Shown piece after piece: positions 8,267 to 15,613 of a DNA stretch of 30,085 nt (the stretch's first letter is position 1; every line of letters begins with the position of its first letter). This stretch comes from Streptosporangiaceae bacterium (GTDB lineage Bacteria > Actinomycetota > Actinomycetes > Streptosporangiales > Streptosporangiaceae). Location: NCBI GenBank assembly GCA_030041195.1, contig JASHOI010000121.1, forward strand, positions 1 to 30,085, written 5' to 3'. Under the pieces are notes generated by a model. It made no database searches. It was not told where the DNA came from and saw only the letters and a list, made by a program, of their open reading frames with translations. The translations under genes were made by a program, and so were the position numbers.

Positions 8267-9161
8267 TGGACGGCTCCATTGCGTCGCGCAGCCGGTCGCC
8301 GAGGATGCTGAAGGCGATCACGAGCAGGGTGATCAGAAGGCCGGGGAACGTGGAGATCCACCAGTCCCGGTCGATGTATCCCTGGCCGCTGTTGATCAGC
8401 GAACCCCAGCTGAGCACGCCCGTGCTCGGTCCCAGGCCGAGGTAGCTCAGCGATGCCGCGATCACGATCGCGGTGCCGATGTTCAGCGTGCCGAGCACGA
8501 CCGCGGGCGCGAGGCAGTTCGGGACCACGTGCCGCCACACGATCGTGCGCCGCCGCACGCCGGTCACGGTGGCCGCGTCCACGAACAGCCGGCTGCGGAC
8601 AGCGAGCGCCTGCCCGCGTAGCACGCGGGCGAAGCCCGGGATCGTCGCGATGCCGATGGCAAGGATCTCGTTGCTGAGCGTCGGCGGCAGTGCCGCGATG
8701 AAGATCAGTGCCAGGAACAGGCCGGGCAGCGCCAGCAGGATGTCGATGAGGCGCATCACCAGCAGGTCAGCCCAGCCGCCCAGGTAACCGCCGAGGATGC
8801 CGATCACAGAGCCGGTAACGCCGCCGATCACGGTGGCCAGCACGCCAACCTCGAGCGCGGCCCGCGCGCCGTAGACCAGCTCGGCGTAGACGCTGCGGCC
8901 GTACTGGTCGGTGCCCAGCAGGTAGTGGTGCAGCGGCGGCTGCAGGGCGGCCAGCGGGTTCACCGCTGTCGGGTTCCCGCCCGTGAACACCGCCGGGAAC
9001 GCGGCCCAGCCGAGCATCAGCAGCAGGAACGCGGCGGCAAGGATCACCAGGATCCGCCCGTGCGGCATCCGCCAGCTCCGGACCGGTGGCCGGTCCAGCC
9101 ACCGGCGCATCGGTGGTGGTCGCCGGTCCTCGGCAACCTGGCCCCGTGCCGTTCCCACCAT
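8259..9161 (-). CDS. ABC transporter permease (DppC-like)
   Basis: A 300-residue integral membrane permease of the binding-protein-dependent family. A cytoplasmic N-terminus with RRWLDRPPVRSWRM leads into the first membrane segment (ILVILAAAFLLLMLGW). Further membrane segments follow, separated by the periplasmic HYLLGTDQYGRSVYAELVYGAR motif typical of DppC. The ATPase-contacting EAA-like loop is near ATVTGVRRRTIVWRHVVPN. It begins at ATG 9161, 10 bp after the DppB-like gene. It pairs with that protein to form the membrane channel. Confidence 0.9.
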   Translation of the reverse strand: MVGTARGQVAEDRRPPPMRRWLDRPPVRSWRMPHGRILVILAAAFLLLMLGWAAFPAVFTGGNPTAVNPLAALQPPLHHYLLGTDQYGRSVYAELVYGARAALEVGVLATVIGGVTGSVIGILGGYLGGWADLLVMRLIDILLALPGLFLALIFIAALPPTLSNEILAIGIATIPGFARVLRGQALAVRSRLFVDAATVTGVRRRTIVWRHVVPNCLAPAVVLGTLNIGTAIVIAASLSYLGLGPSTGVLSWGSLINSGQGYIDRDWWISTFPGLLITLLVIAFSILGDRLRDAMEPSSG

Positions 9162-9171
9162 GGCGTACCGC

Positions 9172-10104
9172 CTACCGGGCCATCTGCGTGCGTACCCGCG
9201 GGTCGAGGTAGGCGTAGGAGATGTCGACCAGGATGTTGATCACGACGTAGCCGGTGGCCACGATCAGCACGATCGCCTGCACCATCGGGTAGTCCTTGTT
9301 CTCGATGCCGTTGACCAGCAGGCTGCCGAGTCCCTGGCGGCCGAACGCGGTCTCGGCGATCACGGCCCCGGACAGCAGCCCGCCGAGCTGCACCCCGAGC
9401 AGCGTGACCGCGGGCACCAGCGCGTTGCGCAGGATGTGCCGGACCCAGATCCACGCCTCGGGGACGCCCTTGGCCCGCAGCGCGGTGACGAACTCCTGGC
9501 TCATCACCTCCAGCATCGACGTGCGGACCAGGCGGATGATCACGCCGGAGGTGACCAGGGCGATCGAGGCGGCCGGCAGCACGAGCTGAGCCAGGGAGCC
9601 GCTGCCGTTGGCCGGGAACAGCCGCAGCGTGAACGAGAACACCAGGATCAGCAGCGGGGCCGACCAGATGATCGGCATCGAGCTGCCGAGCAGGCTGACC
9701 ACCCGGATCACGGTGTCCACCCAGGTGTCGCGCAGCAACGCGGACAGCACGCCAAGGCCGACCCCGGCGACGACGGTCATCAGCATGGCGGCGATCGCCA
9801 GCTCGACGGTGGCCATCGCCTGCGCGCCGATTTCGGCGGTCACCGGCTCCCTGGTCTGGAATGACAGGCCGAAGTTGCCGTGGATGGCGTTGCCCAGGTA
9901 GGAGAGGTACTGATTGAACAGGGGCTTGTCCAGGCCGAACTCCACGATGATGTCGTGCCGCTCGCCCGGCGTGGTCGGTGCGTTCTGCGTGATCGCCTGC
10001 ACCGGGTTTCCCGGCAGCACCCGGAGCACGAAGAAGATGATCGCCGACACGCCGATGATGACCGGCACGCCGATCGCCACCCGGCGGAGCACGACCCTCA
10101 GCAT
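9172..10104 (-). CDS. ABC transporter permease (DppB-like)
   Basis: A 310-residue membrane permease. Family hallmarks are the N-terminal helix (VAIGVPVIIGVSAIIFFVL) followed by RVLPGNPV, the GLDKPLFNQYLSYLG segment, and the EAA-like loop in FVTALRAKGVPEAWIWVRHILRNAL. ETAFGRQGLGSLLVNGI and a final DPRVR motif complete the family pattern. The ATG at 10104 is 8 bp downstream of the binding-protein gene stop. It forms the heterodimeric channel with the DppC-like subunit. Confidence 0.9.
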   Translation of the reverse strand: MLRVVLRRVAIGVPVIIGVSAIIFFVLRVLPGNPVQAITQNAPTTPGERHDIIVEFGLDKPLFNQYLSYLGNAIHGNFGLSFQTREPVTAEIGAQAMATVELAIAAMLMTVVAGVGLGVLSALLRDTWVDTVIRVVSLLGSSMPIIWSAPLLILVFSFTLRLFPANGSGSLAQLVLPAASIALVTSGVIIRLVRTSMLEVMSQEFVTALRAKGVPEAWIWVRHILRNALVPAVTLLGVQLGGLLSGAVIAETAFGRQGLGSLLVNGIENKDYPMVQAIVLIVATGYVVINILVDISYAYLDPRVRTQMAR

Positions 10105-10112
10105 TGGCTGCG

Positions 10113-11894
10113 CTACTTGGCGAGCCAGACGCCGTAATACATGGGGTAGTCGCGCCGGTCGAACGCCAGGCCGTGCACCGCCTTCGTGGTGCCCAGGATG
10201 AACGGCTCCAGCTCGATCGGGATGTCGATGGCGTTCTTGATCACGTATGCCTGGATGTCATCCCAGTAGGTGGCCGCGGTCGCTGCGTTGCCCGACGACT
10301 CGGCCAGCGCGATCCAGTTGTCCAGCGTCGGGCTGTCGATCCTGGCCAGGTTCAGCCCACTGACCTTGGCGGTCGGGATGCTGGCCGAGTCGAAGAAGTA
10401 GGCCATGATGGTCGGCGACGCGGTGATGAACGACGTGGCCGTGATGCCGTACTTGCCAGAGTCCTCGATCGCGATCGCCGAGGTGCCGGTCAGGTTCGTG
10501 ATGGTCTCGTCGATCCCCACCGCCTTGAGATACGCCTGCACGTAGACGCTGACTTCCTGGCGCAGCTCACGGTCGGGCGCTGCTCCGGCGAAGGAGATCG
10601 TGAGCGTCTGGCCGTCCTTGTGCCGGTAGCCGTCGGAGCCCAGCTTCCATCCCGCCTTTGCCAGGATGCTGTCGGCGAGCTTGGGGTCGTACGACCAGGA
10701 GTTCTGCACGGCCGGGTCGTAGTCCGCGGTGTCCGGCATGATCGGGCCCCACGCCCTGGTGTATTCGCCCTGGTAGACCGTCTGCAGGATCTGGTTGATG
10801 TTGATCGCGTCGCGCAGTGCGACCCGCATCTGGGTGTTGTTCCACGGAGCCTGCTGGGTGTTGATGAAGTACTGGTAGCCCGCGCCGGCGCCGGGCACCA
10901 CGTACAGGTTCAGGTTCTTGTCGGTGGCGACGGTCTGGTAATCGGGCGGCAGGATCGTCTCGGCCGCGTCGACCTGGCCACGGGTGAGCTGGCCGACCCT
11001 GGTGCTCTCCTCCGGCACCTCGGAGAACACGATCTTGTCAACGCAGGCTGGGCCCTGGTGGGTCAGGCCGGCCGGGCCCCAGTCGTAATCCGGGTTGCGC
11101 ACCTCGGTGATCGACTGGTCCGGCACGTTCGAGGTGATCTCGAACGGCCCGGAGCCGACCGGGTGCGCCCCGAACCCGGCGGTGCCCTCCCGCTGCGCCG
11201 CCGTCGGGTCGACGATGCCGAGGAAGGCCTGGCTGGCGGCCTCCAGGAAGGCCGGGTACGGGGACTTGAAGTTGACCGTGACGCTGTAAGGGCCGTTCAC
11301 GACGGAGTCCTTGTACGGGCCGAGCAGGCTGATCGCGAACAGCGAGCCCTCGGCCGGGCTTTCGATCCGGTCGAACGTGTACTTCACCGAGCTCGCGGTC
11401 AGCGGCGTGCCGTCGGAGAACTTCACGCCCTTGCGCAGCGTGAACGTATAGGACGTGGCGTTGCTGTTGACCGTCCACTTCGTGGCGAGCCAGGGCGTGA
11501 ACTGGCCGTTCGCCCCCTCGTACACCAGGCTGTCGAACACGCCGCGGATCACCCGGTACGCGGCGGCCTGCGGGGTGTAGCTCGGGTCGAGGTCCGGCAG
11601 GACCTGCTCGTCGAGGTCGACGGTGAGCGTGCCGCCGGCGGCCGGGCAGCCCTTGGCCTCGTAATCGGTCTTCGGGTTGACGCCCGCCGACGATGCGGCG
11701 GCGCCGGAACTCCCAGCGGCGCTGGTGGTGGACGTGCCGCCGCCGCAGGCAGCGGCCGCCAGCGTGACGACGACCGCGGACGCAGCCAGCACCCAGGCCC
11801 GTCGGGCCTGCCACGGGCGGCGCTTTCGTGAGCGCTGCGGCCGGCCACCGCGCAGCCGGCCGCGACTGTTCTGAAGCGCTAACCTACGGCCCAC
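10113..11894 (-). CDS. ABC transporter substrate-binding lipoprotein (SBP_bac_5, DppA/OppA-like)
   Basis: A 593-residue extracytoplasmic lipoprotein that captures the transporter's substrate. The N-terminus is unusually long and basic, followed by a hydrophobic stretch and the lipobox LAAAAC (lipidated Cys about 50). Behind it is a Ser/Ala-rich linker. The family body is recognisable in SYTPQAAAYRVIRGVFDSL, YTFTLRKGVKFSDGTPLTA and VALRDAININQI. I chose GTG 11894 because GGAGGA lies six bases upstream; a GTG at 11915 is in frame but has no ribosome site. It is the first gene of the transporter/monooxygenase operon. Despite the peptide-transporter fold, the coupled SsuD-like enzyme suggests an organosulfur or related small substrate (inference). 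Confidence 0.9.
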   Translation of the reverse strand: MGRRLALQNSRGRLRGGRPQRSRKRRPWQARRAWVLAASAVVVTLAAAACGGGTSTTSAAGSSGAAASSAGVNPKTDYEAKGCPAAGGTLTVDLDEQVLPDLDPSYTPQAAAYRVIRGVFDSLVYEGANGQFTPWLATKWTVNSNATSYTFTLRKGVKFSDGTPLTASSVKYTFDRIESPAEGSLFAISLLGPYKDSVVNGPYSVTVNFKSPYPAFLEAASQAFLGIVDPTAAQREGTAGFGAHPVGSGPFEITSNVPDQSITEVRNPDYDWGPAGLTHQGPACVDKIVFSEVPEESTRVGQLTRGQVDAAETILPPDYQTVATDKNLNLYVVPGAGAGYQYFINTQQAPWNNTQMRVALRDAININQILQTVYQGEYTRAWGPIMPDTADYDPAVQNSWSYDPKLADSILAKAGWKLGSDGYRHKDGQTLTISFAGAAPDRELRQEVSVYVQAYLKAVGIDETITNLTGTSAIAIEDSGKYGITATSFITASPTIMAYFFDSASIPTAKVSGLNLARIDSPTLDNWIALAESSGNAATAATYWDDIQAYVIKNAIDIPIELEPFILGTTKAVHGLAFDRRDYPMYYGVWLAK

Positions 11895-11926
11895 TCTCGC
11901 TCCTCCCAGCGCCACGCTGGCAATTA

Positions 11927-11952
11927 TCGATATAGTCGATCAAGTAACTAGG
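11927..11952. promoter_or_regulatory. Tandem 9-bp repeat plus CCTAGTTAC element upstream of the transporter operon
   Basis: On the plus strand TCGATATAG and TCGATCAAG abut at 11927-11944. Overlapping the end, GTAACTAGG (11944-11952) reads CCTAGTTAC toward the transporter operon, ending 49 nt before its GTG. The 9-bp repeat resembles the perfect TCGATAAAG tandem at 19073-19090, and CCTAGTTAC recurs at 14224-14232. These are likely promoter or operator parts, but function is unproven. Confidence 0.4.
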
Positions 11953-12075
11953 TTGGCTAAAACGCTACAAGAGGCTTCAGGGAGTGACAAGACCGGATCC
12001 GCAGGCCGATTGTCGCGGGCCTCCGGTGTCGGCTGCCCGGCAGGCCTCCGTCGGCTGAGACACGCGACCGTCGCG

Positions 12076-12195
12076 AGACATCGGCACGGTCGCGAGACAT
12101 CGGCACGGTCGCAGACATCGGCACGGTCGCAGACATCGGCGCGGTCGCAGACATCGGCACGGTCGCGAGACATCGGCACGGTCGCGAGACATCGG
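12076..12195. repeat. 18/19-bp tandem repeat array (six full units plus a partial seventh)
   Basis: Six full copies of AGACATCGGCACGGTCGC with or without a trailing G run head to tail: lengths 19, 18, 18, 18, 19 and 19, then a 9-base partial copy. Only unit four differs by substitution (A to G at its eleventh base). An inverted partial copy, GCGACCGT, precedes the array at 12064-12071. It fills the middle of the 431-bp non-coding gap between the divergent transporter operon and the MDMPI-like gene. No spacers are present, so it is not a CRISPR array. Open frames across it are low-complexity and not credible genes. Confidence 0.9.
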
Positions 12196-12293
12196 ACCCG
12201 GGCCGGCCCAAGTCGGCTGGCCCGCCGGTGTACGGCGTCGAATACGGCGCTTGCGGCCGCACCGCTACGGCGAGAACATTATCTAGAAAGAAG

Positions 12294-12307
12294 ATTGAAT
12301 TAGTAGG
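12294..12307. promoter_or_regulatory. ATTGAATTAGTAGG element before the MDMPI-like gene
   Basis: This 14-mer matches 13 of 14 bases with the element at 6166-6179 upstream of the SsuD-like gene. It lies in an AT-rich patch that includes TTATCTAG, and ends about 18 bp before the ATG at 12326. It may be part of a promoter or an operator. Confidence 0.35.
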
Positions 12308-12325
12308 CATTGTGAGGTCTTCGTC

Positions 12326-13114
12326 ATGAGCAGTCCGCCAGCGAACATCCCGCCCGTCGAGCCGTGGCTGGCCCACCTGCAGCGGGAGACCGAGCGGTTC
12401 GCCGACGTTGTCACGCAGTCGCCGCTGCGGGCGCACGTGCCCGCCTACCCGGATTTCACCGTGTTCAGCCTGGCCGTCCACATCGGCCGTGTGCTACGGC
12501 TGTTCCACGGCCTGGTCGCCGGCGACGGCGGGGACTACCTGGCCGCCGATGCGCCCGACGGCGAGGACGTGGCCGACTGGGTGCTGGCGGCGCTCGACCC
12601 GCTGGTCACGCTGCTGGGCGAGGTCCCGCCGGACAAGCCGGTGCAGCTCCCGCATCAGGCAGGGGAGCGGCCCGCTGGGCTGATCGCCCCGCAGGTTTCG
12701 GTCGAGGTCGGAGTGCACCGCTGGGACGCGGAGTCTGTCCTGGGCGAGCACGTCCCCATCCCGTCCGACCTGGCGGTGCAGGACGTAGAGAGCGTGTTCA
12801 CCAACTTCGCCCCCCGGCTGGCCGGCAGCGGCGTGGCTGACATCGGCGGCACCGTATGGCTGCGCACCACGGACACCCCGGCCGCCTGGACCGCCCGGGT
12901 GAGTGACGGCCGGCTGGTGACCGAGCACGCACCCGACAGCCCGGGTGACGCGGCCGTCACCGTGACCGGCCTGGCGCAAGACATCGCGCTGCTGGTGTGG
13001 AAGCGGGCGGTACCGCCCCGGCCCGAACTGGACGTGACCGGGTCGGTGGACGTTCTCAAGCGTTTCCTCGTCACCGACTACATTCCCGATCCGCGCACCA
13101 CGCCGGCGCACTGA
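12326..13114 (+). CDS. Maleylpyruvate isomerase (MDMPI)-family mycothiol-dependent enzyme
   Basis: A 262-residue DinB-fold protein of the actinobacterial MDMPI family, whose characterised member uses mycothiol and a divalent metal. The three expected metal ligands are in place: H52 in FSLAVHIGRV, and E127 and H131 in SVEVGVHRWDAE. The C-terminal half is the typical MDMPI C domain ending in a predicted SCP2-like fold (DAAVTVTGLAQDIALLVWKR). The ATG at 12326 has GAGG eight bases upstream. It converges with the next LLM gene with only 4 bp between stops. The true reaction is unknown; a mycothiol-dependent thiol transfer or isomerisation is inferred from the family. Confidence 0.83.
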   Translation: MSSPPANIPPVEPWLAHLQRETERFADVVTQSPLRAHVPAYPDFTVFSLAVHIGRVLRLFHGLVAGDGGDYLAADAPDGEDVADWVLAALDPLVTLLGEVPPDKPVQLPHQAGERPAGLIAPQVSVEVGVHRWDAESVLGEHVPIPSDLAVQDVESVFTNFAPRLAGSGVADIGGTVWLRTTDTPAAWTARVSDGRLVTEHAPDSPGDAAVTVTGLAQDIALLVWKRAVPPRPELDVTGSVDVLKRFLVTDYIPDPRTTPAH

Positions 13115-13118
13115 ATCC

Positions 13119-14180
13119 TCAGGCGGCGGGCGTCTCGGTGACCGCCGGGCGCCAGCCAAGCTGCGGCGCCACGTGGAGGGCGACGTCGTGCAGGATCTGC
13201 ACGTAGTCATCCCGGCTGAACTCGTACGGGAGCTCGATCCGCAGCTCGGACACCTGCTGCACCGCCACGTCCGCGCGCAGCCGCTCGACGATCTGGTCCG
13301 ACGGCCCGACCAGGTCGGGCGCGAAGAGCACGCCCCGCGGGCCCTGCGGGGCCAGCGTGCGCTCGTGCCGGCTCGCCTGGTACGCCAGGTACCGCTTGCG
13401 GGTGCTCGCGTCGGCGCCGTCGAACGGCACGATGACCCGGCCGAGCGCTATCCGGCCAGGCCGGCCCGGGGCTACCCGTTCCAGGTACTCATCGAGATAA
13501 GCGAGCTGGGCGGCGGCAAAGTCCGTCGCGCCGTCACCGAACACGATGTTCCCGGTGAGCAGGTTCAGGCCGGCCTGCGCGGCCCAGTGCACCGAGCCGC
13601 GGCTGGCGGCGCCGTACCACAGCCGGTCGATGAGGCCCGCGGCGTGCGGCTGCAGCCGCGGCCGCTGCACGTTCCCCGGCGACCGGATGACGGTGTCGGG
13701 GCCGCCGATGTAGTCGCCGCGCAGGCCGTCGATCAGCCGCGCGATGCGCTGGTGGGAGAAGTCGTAGCTGCGCCAGTCGCCGTCGAAGACGAGGCCGGCC
13801 ATGAGCTCGGCGTGCGGCGGCGTCCCGGCGCTCAGGCCGACCTGAAGGCGGCCGCGGGACAGCACGTCGGCCGTTGACAGGTCCTCGCCGAGCCGGAACG
13901 GGCTCTCGTAGCCGATCGGGATCACCGCCGTGCCCAGCTCGATGCGGCGGGTGCGCTGGGACGCGGCGGCCAGGAACACGGCGGCGGACGACACCCCATG
14001 CTCAAGGTGGCGCTGCCGGATCCAGGCGCCGTTAAAGCCGAGTTGCTCGCCGAGTTCGAACAGGCGGAGCGTGTCCTCGAGGCCTTCCTCCGGGCGGTCG
14101 TCGGCGAAGTTACCCGGGGAGAGGAACGACAGCGACCGGATCCGCCCGCCGGGGCCGGCGGCGGTGCTGGCGTCGGTCAT
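13119..14180 (-). CDS. LLM-class flavin-dependent oxidoreductase
   Basis: A 353-residue bacterial-luciferase-like enzyme using reduced FMN or F420. The barrel core shows LFELGEQLGFNGAWIRQRHL, then RRIELGTAVIPIGYESPFRLGEDLST, and VLSRGRLQVGLSAGTPPH. A wider variable insertion follows before LWYGAASRGSVHWAAQAG. The ATG at 14180 has a strong GGAGGG site. Its upstream region carries CCTAGTTAC 43 nt before the start and an inverted repeat GTTACC/GGTAAC. The substrate is not recognisable. By neighbourhood it may take part in organosulfur oxidation. Confidence 0.82.
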   Translation of the reverse strand: MTDASTAAGPGGRIRSLSFLSPGNFADDRPEEGLEDTLRLFELGEQLGFNGAWIRQRHLEHGVSSAAVFLAAASQRTRRIELGTAVIPIGYESPFRLGEDLSTADVLSRGRLQVGLSAGTPPHAELMAGLVFDGDWRSYDFSHQRIARLIDGLRGDYIGGPDTVIRSPGNVQRPRLQPHAAGLIDRLWYGAASRGSVHWAAQAGLNLLTGNIVFGDGATDFAAAQLAYLDEYLERVAPGRPGRIALGRVIVPFDGADASTRKRYLAYQASRHERTLAPQGPRGVLFAPDLVGPSDQIVERLRADVAVQQVSELRIELPYEFSRDDYVQILHDVALHVAPQLGWRPAVTETPAA

Positions 14181-14202
14181 CTGCTGCCCTCCGGCGCGCG
14201 AC

Positions 14203-14232
14203 GTTACCTATCAATACGACAGGGTAACTAGG
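14203..14232. promoter_or_regulatory. Inverted repeat and CCTAGTTAC element before the LLM gene
   Basis: GTTACC (14203-14208) and GGTAAC (14223-14228) form an inverted repeat with a 14-base spacer. Overlapping the second arm, CCTAGTTAC is read on the gene strand (14232 to 14224) and ends 43 nt before the ATG at 14180. The same 9-mer precedes the transporter operon. Candidate operator/promoter. Confidence 0.4.
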
Positions 14233-14252
14233 ATCAGCCGGGACGGGGAGGG

Positions 14253-14870
14253 TCAGTCCCGGGTGCGTCCCCACCGGTCGAAGTAGGTGATCGCCTCGAT
14301 GCTCGGGCGGGCGGCCGGATGGAAGTCGGTCGTCGTGGTGTAGGCGACGGGGAGCAGCGCAATCTGGGTCACGTCGTCCGGGATGCCGAGCACGGCCGCG
14401 ACATCGGGTTCGTGCCCGTTCAGGTGATAACCGGTGATCGTGGTGCCCAGGCCCCGCGACCGCAGGGCCAGCTGGAAGCTCCATATCGCCGGGTAGACCG
14501 AGCCATAGAACGCGTTGAGGTAGACCTGCTCGCTGCCCGGGCGTCCCGTCATGCACGGCAGCACGAGCACCGGGACGCTGCCGAGGATGTCGAGCAGGTG
14601 GCGGCCGGATGCGAGCGTCGCCGCGCTGGCCCGGCCGCCGTACCGCGCCTGCGAGGCGAGGCCCGGCTCGCGCACGTGCGGGGCGATCGCTGCCTTGGCC
14701 GCCGGGTCGGTGATCACGATCCAGCGAAGCCGCGGCAGCAGGCTGCTCGCCGCCGGAGCCTGCATGGCGATGCGCAGGCAGTCGACGATGACCTGCGGTT
14801 CGACCGGGCGGGCGAGGTCGAGTTTGCGGCGGACCGAGCGGGTGGTGGTGAGCAGCGTCTCGGCGTCCAT
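14253..14870 (-). CDS. Nitroreductase-family FMN oxidoreductase
   Basis: A 205-residue cytoplasmic flavoenzyme of the nitroreductase fold. The N-terminal TTTRSVRRKLDLARPVE is the family FMN-phosphate binding segment, followed by APAASSLLPRLRWIVI. The central region has SFQLALRSRGLGTTITGYH, and the end has the IALLPVAYTT strand. Expected to reduce nitro, quinone or enone groups with NAD(P)H. The ATG at 14870 has a strong GGAGGAGA site. It is divergent from the TetR gene and its promoter region is covered by two operators, so TetR control is likely. Confidence 0.85.
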   Translation of the reverse strand: MDAETLLTTTRSVRRKLDLARPVEPQVIVDCLRIAMQAPAASSLLPRLRWIVITDPAAKAAIAPHVREPGLASQARYGGRASAATLASGRHLLDILGSVPVLVLPCMTGRPGSEQVYLNAFYGSVYPAIWSFQLALRSRGLGTTITGYHLNGHEPDVAAVLGIPDDVTQIALLPVAYTTTTDFHPAARPSIEAITYFDRWGRTRD

Positions 14871-14890
14871 TGGCGGTCTCCTCCCGGCTA

Positions 14891-14916
14891 CTTACACTGT
14901 AAGCTTACAACGTAAG
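14891..14916. promoter_or_regulatory. Double palindromic operator (two abutting CTTAC-N3-GTAAG sites)
   Basis: CTTACACTGTAAG (14891-14903) is followed without a gap by CTTACAACGTAAG (14904-14916). Both are perfect 5-bp inverted repeats with a 3-base centre. They lie in the 80-bp gap between the divergent nitroreductase and TetR genes, and are almost certainly the TetR-family binding sites controlling both. Confidence 0.8.
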
Positions 14917-14923
14917 TTAACAA
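14896..14923 (-). promoter_or_regulatory. Predicted promoter for the nitroreductase gene
   Basis: On the minus strand TTGTTA (14923-14918) and TACAGT (14901-14896) are 16 bases apart, a fair -35/-10 pair about 26 bp before the ATG at 14870. The double operator occupies the spacer and the -10, which is consistent with repression by occlusion. Confidence 0.45.
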
Positions 14924-14950
14924 GCTCCCCAGAGACGGCCGGAGGCGAGC

Positions 14951-15613
14951 ATGGTCCCACGGGCCGGGAGCGGGCTTTCGCGGGCGCGGGTTCTGGATGC
15001 GGCGCTGGAGTTCGCGGACGCGGAGGGCCTCGCCGCCCTCTCGATGCGACGGCTCGCAGGCTGCCTCGGGGTCGAGGCGATGTCGCTGTATAACCACGTC
15101 GCCTGCAAGGCCGACCTGCTCGACGGCGTTGCGAGCCGGGTCTTCGAGACCGTTGCGCTGCCCGATCCCCGGCTGCCGTGGGACGACCGGCTGCGCGCCC
15201 TCGGCACGAGCTGCTATCTGGCGTTCCGCGCTCATCCGGCGGTGGTGCGCGCGATCGCGGCCGGGCAGGCTGACCCCCGCTCGGCGGACGCGCTGCGCAT
15301 CCTCGACGCGATCCTCGGTGCGCTGCTCGACGCCGGGCTCGGCACCCGCGGCGCCGTCCGCGGCTACCGGGTGCTGCTCGGCATCGTCTTCGGGTCGGTC
15401 CTGCTGGAATCGGCCGACGGCGGCGGCAGTGCCGCGCGCCCCGAGCCGATCGCCGACTGGTTCCGGCGCACGGTCACCGAGGACAAGCTTCCGCACCTGT
15501 ACCGAAGCCTTCCCGCGCTGATCGACGCCGACTGCGGGCAGGACTTCGAGCACCAGCTTGGCCTGCTGATCAGCGGGCTGCAGCAGGCGGCCGCGGTCAG
15601 CCACCCCCGTTGA
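14951..15613 (+). CDS. TetR/AcrR-family transcriptional regulator
   Basis: A 220-residue repressor. The N-terminal helix-turn-helix runs about 8-55: SRARVLDAALEFADAEGLAALSMRRLA, then LGVEAMSLYNHVACKADLLDG. The remainder is a TetR_C-like ligand and dimerisation domain. ATG 14951 has GGAGG six bases upstream. It is divergent from the nitroreductase gene and should bind the double CTTAC-N3-GTAAG operator between them, regulating itself as well. Its 3' end overlaps the convergent LLM gene by 17 bp. Confidence 0.9.
   Translation: MVPRAGSGLSRARVLDAALEFADAEGLAALSMRRLAGCLGVEAMSLYNHVACKADLLDGVASRVFETVALPDPRLPWDDRLRALGTSCYLAFRAHPAVVRAIAAGQADPRSADALRILDAILGALLDAGLGTRGAVRGYRVLLGIVFGSVLLESADGGGSAARPEPIADWFRRTVTEDKLPHLYRSLPALIDADCGQDFEHQLGLLISGLQQAAAVSHPR

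Noticed and set aside
10104..11831. Long plus-strand frame opposite the binding protein
   Set aside because: Low-complexity Arg/Val/Asp composition; the minus strand encodes a complete lipoprotein.
12076..12195. Possible CRISPR array
   Set aside because: The units abut directly with no unique spacers, they are only 18-19 bp, and there are no cas genes.
11957..12481. Minus-strand open frame with repeated DRADV peptides
   Set aside because: The peptide pattern is only the translation of the tandem DNA repeat, and the frame runs into the MDMPI-like gene on the other strand without a convincing start.
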